From Ridgeia piscesae (Eukaryota; Annelida; Polychaeta; Sabellida; Siboglinidae): a stretch of DNA of 64,000 nt. Where the stretch lies: positions 31,001 through 95,000 of the forward strand of contig JAODUO010001590.1 of the NCBI GenBank assembly GCA_025642075.2. Reading direction: 5' to 3'. Under the pieces are notes generated by a model. It ran no database searches, was not told the origin of the DNA, and saw only the letters and a program-made list of their open reading frames with translations. Shown here in pieces: positions 1 through 10,686 of this stretch. A program made the translations under genes and the position numbers. Positions within the stretch are counted from its first letter, which is position 1. Each line of letters begins with the position of its first letter.

Positions 1-300
1 AGACACCACAACATGTGACATGTCTTGCTAAAAGACACCATGACATGTGATATGTCTTACTACAAGACACCATGACATGTGATATGTCTTGCTACAAGAC
101 ACCACAACATGTGACATGTCTTGCTAAAAGACACCATGACATGTGATATGTCTTACTACAAGACACCATGACATGTGACATGTCTTGCTACAAGACACCA
201 CAACATGTGACATGTCTTGCTAAAAGACACCATGACATGTGATGTCTTGCTACAAGACACCATGACATGTGACATGTCTTGCTACAACACACCATGACAG
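1..300. repeat. 32-bp tandem array with 96-bp higher-order period
   Basis: About nine head-to-tail copies of a 32-bp unit that begins agacacc and carries gacatgtgacatgtc-like cores. Variants with acaac or atgac after agacacc alternate so that the pattern repeats every three units (96 bp). The last two copies are decayed. The array probably extends left of the window. Confidence 0.9.
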
Positions 301-372
301 GTGACAAATCTCGCTCCAATTTCACCGACCACATGACACTAGCGTCCGCCAGTGCTGCCCCCTAGTGCCTAC

Positions 373-501
373 CTTTGGCGTGTCATCCTTTGACTGCTTG
401 TAGCGCTGCCAGCGACAGCCAAACAGCCCGGTGACGATGGCCTTGCAGTAGTGACGGTTGTAGCGCTGGATCTGTGTGTGGTGGGACACCATCACGACGG
501 G
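373..501 (-). CDS. Internal exon of an unrecognised protein (partial gene, runs off left edge)
   Basis: The minus strand reads as 43 uninterrupted codons, from PVVMVSHHTQIQ through YNRHYCKAIVTGLFGCRW to KDDTPK. Third positions are GC-rich, unlike the flanking AT-rich DNA. The exon ends at a good donor (CCAAAG|gtaggc) and is preceded by a weak acceptor (gctgcag). Both boundaries are phase 0. The rest of the gene would lie to the left. I do not recognise the family. The content is basic and aromatic with three cysteines or histidines, but no named motif. A possible first exon of the same gene lies at 5233-5421 and is also phase 0, but the link is untested. Confidence 0.5.
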
Positions 502-849
502 CTGCAGCTTACCCTACGATGGATTGGTGGCTTCTGCAGGTTAGCTTTGGGTGGCCACTCTAGCGGCTTTCATGTCCAGTGCATCTGTCTGAACCCTAGG
601 TAGACTTTGTGTGGCCCAGACACATCGCCCTGGCTCTTGGGGTGGTAGATGATGGCTGCAAACACATGGAACTACGGTAATACAGTCACCTCACAGTTAA
701 GGTCACCCTTCAATGGTGACAAAATACTTTGGTGTCACATTGAAGTATAGGTCTGCTATATGATTACCTCACCATTCCGGTAAGTTTGAAACAGGGTGAC
801 CAGAATAGTAAAGGTGACCGTAATAGTGAGGATGACCTTAAAGCAATGG
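502..849. other. Intron or intergenic, no gene seen
   Basis: Mixed-composition sequence upstream (minus sense) of the exon at 373-501. I see no convincing exon or element here. Confidence 0.4.
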
Positions 850-1140
850 TTGTTCAAGCATTTTAGCCCCCCTTGAAGGGAGGGTGCCAGCTCCTCTGCC
901 CTGAATTGGCACAGCAGTAATTTGTAACAGGAACTCTGCCATCTAGAACTGTGCCATCTAGAACTGTGCCATCTAGAACTGTGCCATCTAGAACTGTGCC
1001 ATCTAGAACATGGCAAAGTTAAACATCGAAGGGTGTTGTGGTTAACTCTGCATTACTGCCAATACATTTTTTTTTTGAAACTGGATGTTTTGTTTACTAT
1101 TTGAAGATGTTGTTGATGGAATCTTTCAAATTGTGAATAC
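850..1140. repeat. Dispersed repeat, copy 1 (sister at 63590-63815)
   Basis: The order of shared blocks (ccctgaatt, tttgta, tctagaa, attgtggttaa-like, gatgttttgtt, tttgaa, ctttcaaat) recurs in the same orientation at the far right of the window. Both are therefore degenerate copies of one interspersed family. This copy has an internal 15-bp expansion, gccatctagaactgt, about five times at 938-1009. Confidence 0.55.
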
Positions 1141-4100
1141 TGTTCCGTGCTTAATATTTAGTTACTAAACACAGTTTGGCAGGCAGAAGACCTTCAACAT
1201 ATAATTTATGTTGTAGTCATAGAAATGTAATATTAAATAACAAATAAAAGGTATGAGCAGACACCGTCTTCTTAATAGTAAGACTCCAAGTGATAAACAC
1301 ATTGTACAACATCACAGTTGAGAGTTCATCCTCAAGGAGAATAGTAACTGTCTGTACTGTCAGACTCAGTCAGAGCTGCATCACTTCAATTAAGTTGCCG
1401 GTACAAACTGACTATGTAATGACACTTTAACAGCAAATGTAATTAACTTAGCAGAACATCTATACTGACAAGTTAATTAAACTGGCATCCTCCCAAAGTC
1501 ACAACTATTACAGCATCCAAACAAACCTGTATTGATGACTGATAACAGAGGATGACAGCAGACACTTGAACACTAACTTAGTGCAGCAACAGCCTTGTTT
1601 ATTCAGAGGTGAAGTCAGTAAACACACCACGCCTACACCCACACGGTGACAACAAGACAGTGACACAGTCTGAGGCCATCACGTTTTGTCTAAGTATTTA
1701 GCAACTTGTCTAATGTGCTCTCATTACAAGGACAAAGTTCGCAGTAGGATGAGCATGTCCTCATACAACCTGACCATTGAAGCGTGAAATGCACACAGAA
1801 TGAGAGAAAAAAGGTCGAATGAGGCACATTTGCTTATTGCATAACCACTCTAAGCAAGTTGCAATGTCATTATTGCTGCAAGGTTCGCAACTGATCAATA
1901 ATCAATCATTTCTCAGCAATTTAATGGATTATTGCCTGCGTCAAGCAACAACAGATCAAAGTGAAACATTGATTAATTTAATCTGATCCAATAGTGTTGT
2001 TAAGCCAGTGTTATTAAACACCTCAATGGTTCCGTGTGATTTACTGTCTCTGTCAAGTAAATGTTATTCTTCTCTCCAAAATGCTACATTCTTTCAACTG
2101 TCAATTTTGTGTTTATCCATATCAAAATTAAATATAGAATTAGATTGGTTAGAAAGGTAGGAATCAAGTATTCTCGAAACACCAAGTAATTATACATTTA
2201 ATGTACCCGCCTTAACTAGTTTAAGTTCATGCAGTTAACTATTAAATTAATGTACCATCAACTGCATAACTACTCAATGAAAAATGCATGTATATACCAA
2301 TTAATGAGGAATCATGAATGTTTAATAACTGAAACATTAAAAGAATCTCTAATTAACAGATTGATTAAAATAATTATTTAATGATGTACATGTCCAAGAA
2401 TAAGTACTACATAGTATTTGATTGTTTTGTAAGTAATTAACTTATGTTGTATGTTTCAAATAATACATTAAGTTTGATTAACTTTATAAATATTTCACAA
2501 TTAGGTGTTTCAAAGACCTGTAGTTAGTGTCTATCGTGGGCAGCGAAAACCAGTGACTGGACTTAATGTTACAAAACTATAAATTGAGCAATAAACCAGA
2601 CAAATACCTCCAAGCAATGGGACACATACTATTACTAGTACAATAAATAGGAATGGTATGTAACCATGTACATACAATAAAACAGAGTATACAAGATCAG
2701 ATGAGGTCATGCTTCCTTGTAAACATACCATCTTTGACCTCTTGCTTCAGTTATCATGTTAACATCTCCTAAGTACAGACACAAGCCACAGTGTCAAATG
2801 ACGACAGGAGACCAGTGTGTTTGTGAGTGGAAAAGGAATGAAAGAACAGCCTGAGGACATATTGCTGATTGCGGGGATAACATTCCAGAGCATAGTGGCC
2901 GCAGGTGGCCCCACCTTCTCTCCGGTGCAGTCAATTGTTAACATGAATGACTGTCGTCTCAGTCACCACGACACACCGCGACACGGCACAGTTTCTGACC
3001 CGCATCACTAACATTCCATTGTCGTGGCATTGACGCTCTAGGGCCAAGGTTTTCTAGTTGCCAATCTGAGGCCGGTGTACACATGTCAGTGTCACACAAG
3101 GAAGGAATGTCCATATTGAGCTGCTTGAATATGTGGAAAATATTTAACATCTTGTCAAGAATTTATATTTCTTATCTCAAAATAATATGTCAAGAAATGG
3201 CCTCTAGTTTTGGGAATTTATGCATGGCTTTTGAGTGTTTTCATAGTTGTTCATAGGGTTCAATTTGTCAAAACATCTGACTTGTTTTTTAAAGCAGCTA
3301 AGTATATTATCCTATATATTTAAGAATTTGATATGTGTTTAATGCTGAACAGTGAGTATTTCATGCAATGTACCTGGTGAACCTTTATTTTTGCATATAT
3401 AATATCCACATAATATTTATAATAATATATAATACGTATAATGTATTATACACATATATTTATTTGTATAATTGGGTGTTGTACATGTTTTAGATAAATA
3501 ACTGAATGATGAGCCACAAGGAGCACCCAACAGTGCTCACTGTGTAGTGCTGCACTCATAGATTCTCATTAAATTATTTATACTTTATCTTCAGGTGAAG
3601 TATCTATCCCTGTGTCTAAGTGGCCCGGCTTATTCTTCACACGCAGCCCAGAGGGCACTTGATAGTTACTACAGCCAAGTAAATACATTGTAATTACACT
3701 GATTGACTGTGACTGGGATAAAGACTTTTAAAATGTGTATTTCATTAATACATTTCATGAATATATCTTACAGCAGTCTGAAATAGTTAATGCTCCCCCT
3801 TGTTGCCCCTTCCTGAATTGTGTAATTAAATAAGTAGCTATAACAGGACTAGTTTGCCTGTCAAACTTAACGAGTAGCTGTAACGGGGGAAAACTGTAGC
3901 TATAATGGGAAGTAGCTATAATGGACCTAGTCCGACCAGAGATGTCAAACCATGCATGTATTTATTACACCATACATTGATAAGAATCATTTTAATTTTA
4001 ATGATAAATAACTTGGATTAAGGGTCTGATAACATTCAGTACTGTTGTATTCTATACAATTGATAATAGCTGATGAAGATGAAGGGTTAATGTGATGTTT

Positions 4101-5232
4101 GGACACATTTTCTTTTTTTTCTACTATTTTATTTATGTATTTGTATGCAAATTAATTTCCCTTTCGGGATAAGAATTTGTTATTGTACTGTACTGCGTGT
4201 TGCATCTGCTATGCTGGCCATTGCCCATCCCAGCTGACTCACTACAGTTGGTGACAGGTGTCAGTCCATGTCACTGTGCATATCTACTGGCTATACACTT
4301 CTGACTAATGCTGAGGACAAACTGTCTACACCCTTAAGCACGGACATGCACACTGTGTAACATTTCTAAATTATAAAGGGAAAATCTTGACAATCCAATG
4401 GGTAAATTACAATTATCCAGTAAGATGCTAAAGAAGAATTAATTGGCAATATATCCAAGTTTAATTCAACTGCTGCAATGACAGGGATGATGTGACACAG
4501 ACAATGTATACAACTAAACAAAACCAATTTAATGAGATTGTTGCCAATTATTAAAAAAATCATTTACACTTTAAATTAAGTCACCAAAAGTGGGTTTTGT
4601 TCTAAGCCTGGTGTTAAAACCGCTACTGACCCGGGTCAGTACACTTGCGGTCAGTACACACAATCAATAGATTACTTGCAGTGCCAGAGGATATTTGACA
4701 ATCCCAAATATTTTATTGATCAGTAACAGTGCACAGTTACTAGTTTATTACACAACTGACATTCACAAAGTTGACCGCTGTTTTCACGCAGACCTTTTCT
4801 ACTTTAACTTTAATAATAATTTAACAGTGACACTTTTCCAGGACTGCACCATGTCATACATGACCTCACCACATCCACAGTAAATGCGTGAACGGGTCAG
4901 TGAGTGATACATAAAACTGCGGCTGGGCGAATCTGTTCGGTCATCCGTGCAAAGCACATTATGATGTTGGTTCAATAAACCCTTAAACCCGACACCCTCG
5001 GTTCAGGTGAATGATCCCAATACAAATTAACTGAAAACCTTGGCTATGTAATGTCTGCGTCAGAACTCCGTAGAGACTAGAGTCCTAGCGACCATCCCAC
5101 AGACACAGATTTGGCAGACATCCGCCCGCCGAGTCAAGACGACCGAGGTAAACAAATCGGTAAACAAATCAACCGATACACTCGACTTGATCAGTCGGTT
5201 GATACTTGAAAGTAGATAAGTTTACTACCTAC
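1141..5232. other. AT-rich intergenic or intronic sequence
   Basis: About 4 kb of AT-rich DNA. The short open frames lack coding composition and splice context. No RNA gene or clear transposon is seen. If the exons at 5233-5421 and 373-501 belong together, this is their intron. Confidence 0.4.
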
Positions 5233-5421
5233 CTTGTCGTCAAATGTCCTCATCGCTTGGCGGCGATAAGCGCCGTACTCAAAAAGGCGTACATCGTCAC
5301 TACACAAACATGCAACGTATCCGCGGTGAGTCACAAATGTCAGTCGATGGCCTTTTGACAGGTGCCGAGCTGGCCGCGTTAGTTTCGTACACGGAGACAT
5401 AGCGCGCCGCCTGGCGAACAT
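5233..5421 (-). CDS. Candidate first coding exon, unrecognised protein
   Basis: An ATG at 5421 opens 63 codons starting MFARRRAMSPCTK and ending AMRTFDDK. They stop exactly at a good donor (GACAAG|gtaggt), phase 0. The exon is CpG-rich against an AT-rich background and very basic near its N-terminus. The phase matches the acceptor of the exon at 501, so it could be the start of that gene. No domain is recognised. It could also be a chance CpG-rich frame at a promoter. Confidence 0.35.
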
Positions 5422-5632
5422 GTTTATTGATTACTTTGATGCCCTGTTCAATGCATCACCAGTAAACGGCGCCACTATACAGCAGCTGAAAAAATACGAA
5501 AACTTTTGGGTCCCAATTTAGTGACCGATTTTTAAACATTCGTATGCTCTGCAAAATATACATCGTGCGATATATATCGTACATCTATAGACATAATGGA
5601 GCAGCGTATTCAATATACATTGTGTAGGTGTG

Positions 5633-5633
<1 letters not shown>

Positions 5634-5688
<55 letters not shown>
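5634..5688. repeat. (AT)n microsatellite
   Basis: Uninterrupted at dinucleotides over about 55 bp, next to the 3' end of the LINE fragment that follows. Confidence 0.95.
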
Positions 5689-5689
<1 letters not shown>

Positions 5690-5690
<1 letters not shown>

Positions 5691-6000
5691 CTTCTTCTCT
5701 TCTATTAATCAGCCAACATCAATGTTTTGATGATTATGCTGATTTGTGGAGGTTGCAGTAGACACTTCTGAAATGTAGTGAAAGGGTGTGTGGCATAGTA
5801 GAGGAGGGTAGTAGACATAAGAAATAAGAGCGGGGAGGGAGGGGTGGTCTGTCTGGTTACAGGTGGGCAGCAAGCCTGGTCTTGAAACAGTCCAGGGACT
5901 TGGCTGCCACTATTTCCTGGGGCAGGCTGTTCCATTCGGGGATGGTCCGGGGAAGAATGACATCTGTCTGTACTGTGTCCTGCAGTAGGGGATGTTGTAG
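5690..6000 (-). mobile_element. Non-LTR retrotransposon 3' fragment (RT C-terminus)
   Basis: Minus-strand translation gives a run containing ILPRTIPEWNSLPQEIV and LDCFKTRLAAHL, then a stop (tta at 5857-5859). This is the typical tail of CR1/Jockey/L2-like reverse-transcriptase proteins, with the conserved PRTIxxWNxLP motif. The sequence from 5690 to 5856 would be its 3' UTR. The 5' part of the element is missing, as is usual for truncated LINE copies. Confidence 0.75.
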
Positions 6001-6027
6001 CTGTGTGTGTTGTTCTTTCTGTGGTTT

Positions 6028-6028
6028 A

Positions 6029-6082
<54 letters not shown>
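6028..6082. repeat. (AT)n microsatellite
   Basis: Interrupted at-dinucleotide run beside the LINE fragment. Confidence 0.9.
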
Positions 6083-6084
<2 letters not shown>

Positions 6085-6264
6085 TAGTTATAAATTAATA
6101 TATATTAAAAAATAAGTTTAAAAATATGAGTAGATAACAATTAACTACATATAAAATAAATAAGTTACACAATAATAGTTATATATGATATGCAAGATAA
6201 GGCCATGGCAAATATGTGAAGTATAGCTGAACCAAATATCTATGTACAATGTACATAGGTATTT

Positions 6265-6565
6265 TTGGAGAGAGTCACCAGCGTCAAACATCTAGGTGTA
6301 GAACTGACCGCCGACCTTCATTGGGGGAAACACATCCAGACTACCACTGCCAAGGCAAACCGAACAAGCGCTTTTATATACAGAAACCTTAAAGGATGCT
6401 CCCCGCATGCGCACTACAACGGTCTGGTCCGCCGTGTGTTGGAGTACGCCTCTGTCGTGTGGGATCCCACCAGCAACATCTGACAAACTCAATCGAAGCT
6501 ATCCAGCGCCGTGCCGTGACAGCACCATCACAGCCTTCCAAGCAGCAGTTGAGATCTGGGTAAAA
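6265..6565 (+). mobile_element. Degenerate non-LTR reverse transcriptase fragment
   Basis: Plus-strand translation contains VKHLGVELTADLHWGKHI and VRRVLEYASVVWDPTSN. These are the KxLGVxLxxxLxWxxHI and LEYxxxxWDP motifs that follow the polymerase core of non-LTR RTs. After 6480 the homology (NSIEAIQRRAV) continues only in another frame, so the copy is frameshifted and truncated. Confidence 0.75.
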
Positions 6566-8170
6566 AACAACACCTAGATCAACACACTTCAAAAACCCGG
6601 AAAAATATTATTTAAAAAAAAACACTTTTTTTGATATATGATTTTAAACTGCGCATGTGCAGACTGAATGTTCCTCTACACAGTTACGGAGGTAACAACA
6701 TGAATGTGAGGAAGAAGATCAAATTGTACTACTCGAGATCATTATTACCAAACGTTATCAAAGTTTTGTACAACTGTATTGCAATGTAGAGTAGCTGGGC
6801 TAAATCTCTGTACACAGTAAACAGTTAATTTGGTATCATATCTGGCATATCATTATTATAATACATTTTTAACTTAATACAATATTTAATTTATGTGACT
6901 TATTATTTAATTTATTTTATCTGTTCATATGTTTTAACTTATTAATCTTATTGTTAAATGCTGCATCAATAGCATATTTATAAATTGTACAATCCATTGT
7001 ACTGCTCATACTTATTATAAATTATACTATGTCAGTTGCATTGTCTAACTTATAACCCTATTTAGTTTTATCTACTGATGTTGTAGCACATTTACTTTTT
7101 AATAGCTATTTATAATATGATATGATCGACCAACGCGAGGATCAGTCGCTCCACACATACATGGTTCAACTAATTCGATAATTTCCGTTATCTTAATTAT
7201 CATTAATGTCCTTATGATAATAAATTAATGTAAATTGATGTGACAATAACAGTATATATTATTTTAGAATTTAATCATTGCTATCTGATGAATATATTAT
7301 ATCATATAAGTCAACAACTAATTAACTAATATTAAACAACTAATTCTCTACACTAATCACCCCACACCTCACACAGCGTATGGACATTACAGCGTAGAGC
7401 GAACAGAGACAGGGACAAGACTATGATGTCTCCTCGCGTGACCAAAAATGGCGTCAATACAAATGCCAACATCCCGTGGCGTTTTGGTATAACATTATAC
7501 TAGTAGTTATTTATAGAAATGTTAGCCGTTGATGTGTCGCACTTGATTCTGCTAAACGAAATGTTTTCAATGCAATGAAGCATATGAGGGTGAAGAGAAG
7601 GGAGTATCTGAGGTGTGTTTTAACTGCACGAAATTTCCGTATTACGGCCCTGCAGTTTCTTGCGGTGTTTTATTGATAAAACGACATAATTTTATTAGTC
7701 GTAACGTAATCACATACGTAATCAAACACGTGACATGCACAGTACGAATTCACGGACCAGTCCATTAATCATGACATGGTTGTTGAATGTAATGGACCAA
7801 GTACGTACTTCGCGCAGTGTATGTTTCGGCCAATCAGATGCGAGCAACTACTGTGACGCAATGCTACAATTGAACGTTACCATTGGCAGTTGAACGCGCG
7901 AACGCGAAACGAGCAGACGTAAAACTTTAGTAGCCGAATGCATGACGTCACATGCATTGTTCATCGTACGTGAAAATTAGAGGATGCTGCAAGGACTGTT
8001 TTTTTCCCAGTGAGGTTACATCCGTTTTCCAAGTGCGGGCGATACTGCAGGCGTTTGCTAGAAAATTAGTGGATAGATTCTACAAGACTAAATTATATGA
8101 GTAAAGTTACAAGTTCTCAAGATAAGACCAACTCCTGGGCGACTGAACACGAAATTGGGTCGCAGTCTTA
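6566..8170. other. AT-rich intergenic, decayed repeats
   Basis: No gene supported. The start (6650-6830) may be further LINE-like debris. Around 7380-7960 the composition becomes richer in CpG, with atggcg at about 7448, but no convincing exon with a donor is visible. Confidence 0.35.
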
Positions 8171-8534
8171 GGCGGTGTGGTGGTCACAGATTCGACCAGT
8201 CCAGGATTCGTACGAATCTGGGACCGCGACGGTAGCGGTCCCAGATTCGTACCGTGTCAGGATTCGCCTTTGTTACTAACGTAGTTTCCGTTAGTAATAC
8301 ATCAAGTATAGAAATAATATTGTTATCACGCACATCTTAAATAAAAATGGATTAACTTATGTGATCATTTTCACTCATTCGAACGTGTTGTGTTATTTAG
8401 TCGAATCTCGGCCCGGGCATGACGTATGCCGTCGCCACTACGTCAGAGCGCGTCAAAACAGATAAAAGCGATCATTGCGCGATATGCGTTTAGGCGAATC
8501 CTGGACTGGTCGAATATGGGACCACCACAGCGGC
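8171..8534. mobile_element. MITE with about 40-bp terminal inverted repeats
   Basis: The left end (ggcggtgtggtggtcacaga...) and right end (...gaatatgggaccaccacagc) are about 40-bp inverted repeats with few mismatches, sharing ttcgaccagtccaggattcg. The element is 364 bp with no coding capacity. A perfect 18-bp inverted repeat with a 7-nt loop sits inside at 8210-8227 / 8235-8252. No target-site duplication was identified. Confidence 0.8.
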
Positions 8535-8800
8535 AACCTATTGCTGCCACCGTTACCGTCATGATTACCACCTGCCTTTCACAAGGTAGGTGCCTAACTT
8601 AAGCAACGTTTTTGGATACGTTCGCTTTTTAAAAACGATGTGAATTCAATCGTCATCTATGCTACTTGATGTTGCAAAGTGTTTCATGCCATTGCGTTGA
8701 AGCGTTATGGTTACCGAAATATTGTTATTGCATTTCCAGGTGAACGCACCCATAAATGGCACTGCTTTTGTTGCCACCACGCGAGAGGTCAGCCACCGAC

Positions 8801-9013
8801 GGCGATGGCTATTTGCTATTCATCCACGTCCAAATGCACTTTTATGGCTGTTCCTATGTACAAACATATTTAAGTTTAGGGTTAGTTTTAGGGTTAAGTT
8901 AAATTATATTCGATTAGATTCAGTTAGATTGAAGGTACTTTTGATAAGATTTACACCAGGCGTTAATTTACATGCATTTGTACGTGGAGGGGTAGCAAAT
9001 AGCCACCTCCGCC
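8801..9013. mobile_element. Short TIR element (MITE)
   Basis: Inverted ends of about 40 bp share tggctatttgcta and tccacgt(c/a)caaatgca. They flank an AT-rich centre with ttagggttag-like runs at 8872-8903. No protein is encoded. Confidence 0.7.
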
Positions 9014-9364
9014 ACCGACACTGCCGATGACACACCATCTGCGCTATTAAACCCGGAATACCGCGTATTCAACTCGTCCCGATCACAAATGGACGGAATG
9101 GATCGCTGGCAAAATCAAGATCCGTATTAAACTCATTGCTGACGAATCGTTGCTAATACTGAAAGTCGTTACCCAGGCTCCGTGAGGTGGCAGCACTTTT
9201 CAGCCCCTCAACTCTGCCTTGGGATTTAATTGGCTGCCGTTGTAACCGCCAGGGCGGCCTTACCCCAGGTTAGGATAGAGACGCTGTTTGGCTCTCAGGC
9301 CCACTACGAAATACAATTAAAATAACGATATACCTTTACAAGATAATTATATCATATGAAAAGT
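9014..9364. other. Intergenic, no gene seen
   Basis: Contains a ccgtgaggtggcagcac segment at about 9180 that also occurs within the dispersed repeat at 9365-9530. It is probably part of the same repeat cluster. Confidence 0.35.
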
Positions 9365-9530
9365 ATTCAACATTGAACTTATATTAGCACACACAAAATT
9401 GTAGTTGTTTATAAAATAGTAATTAGGGTAGGATTAACCAGTATCTGTGAAGTGGCAGCATTGTTTGGCCCCACGCGGATAATATTCAAAAGCCGGCAAA
9501 GTCATCAGACTGTCTTCTCGGCGTAGTTAC
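9365..9530 (+). repeat. Dispersed repeat (inverted copy at 34335-34490)
   Basis: Contains ordered blocks ttatattagcacacaca, agttgtttataaaatag, aaccagtatc, gtggcagca and attcaaaagccggcaaagtc. All recur in the same order on the opposite strand at 34335-34490, so both are copies of one interspersed element. Its class is unknown. Confidence 0.7.
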
Positions 9531-10686
9531 GCAGCCGCCCGACAGTCGGTTAAGCGAAACTAGATCAGAACATTACAATCGCAACGGATCGCTGAAAACG
9601 AACTATCGAATTCGTCATCTTCCGTTACACAGTCCGGCCGGTGTCCCGCAGTGGCTCCGCATCGTATGTCCTGTCCGCGTCTGGCCAGTTTCTCTGTGGG
9701 CCACTTCGACGTATTAGTGTCAACGCCCGATTATGTTCAGTGTTGTTTAGTTTTGTGACGAGGTGGTTGTTACGGGGACCGTTGCAATCGCTGGATGAGA
9801 GACAGGCCCAATTAAATGAGCCTCCTGAAAAATTTCGCGCTGTTTACGGAATTCGCCTGTTGTGTATCCAGATCTGGTATTTGCGGTGGTTTATGGATGG
9901 GACAAATGTTGCTTGTCTGTTCGATTTACGTGTTTGTTACGTGTACGTACTGTGTTTTGTTAGATTAACGAAGGAACCTTAAAGTCGACAAAATATCTGT
10001 TTCACAGCAAATAAAACATGAAAGCACGACTTTCCAAATGGACAACAGTACATTATCACGAATTATTATAATCTACAACGTTTAACTCTTGTATTAAGAC
10101 AATGGACAAAACATGTTGCCATTTTGACTATTTGATTATATGAAACATGTTTATTTCTCGAACAATGAATATTGTGAAAACGTTTATTATTGCATTTGCT
10201 TTTACTGAAATGTAAAGTTGAATTGTGGGTTCTATTAGCCGGTATTCGTGTAGAATGTTAGCGTGAACGTACATCATTTACCCGCCCGCTTGTCGGAAAA
10301 TAGCTCAGATGAGCTAATGTTATGAAATTCACATGTGAACCGACGTTAAGTAAAGCTTCTTGTATCTTGTGCGACGGTTGATATAGAAAATAGCCTTATA
10401 TAGCTTGTGCACCGAACCCAAAAACAGATGCAATACCGTACAAGCATGGCATGACACCATCGTGACTGAATAAAATAACTCGCTCATACTCCGTCCACTA
10501 TAACAGATGGCAACAAATTACGTAATGACTAAGATGTCACCCACTATGTATGCTGGGTTACATGAACGCACTGAAATAAAATTAGCTTTCATAGTGTAAC
10601 CTGGTGAAATGTTCACGTAAATTACAGCACGTGGCCGAGAAACCGCTTGCTTACACTACACCAACGTGTCTCCATGGGCGACGGCA
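9531..10686. other. Intergenic region downstream of the zinc-finger gene
   Basis: An open frame at 9641-9982 (plus) lacks an ATG start and homology and is not accepted as a gene. The sequence next to 10687 would include the 3' UTR of the minus-strand zinc-finger gene. I could not fix a poly(A) site. Confidence 0.35.

Noticed and set aside
8872..8903. Telomere-like TTAGGG run
   Set aside because: Only a few degenerate copies inside a MITE; not a telomere or a meaningful interstitial telomeric array.
9641..9982. 113-codon plus-strand frame
   Set aside because: No ATG near its start, no motif, and lies among dispersed repeats.
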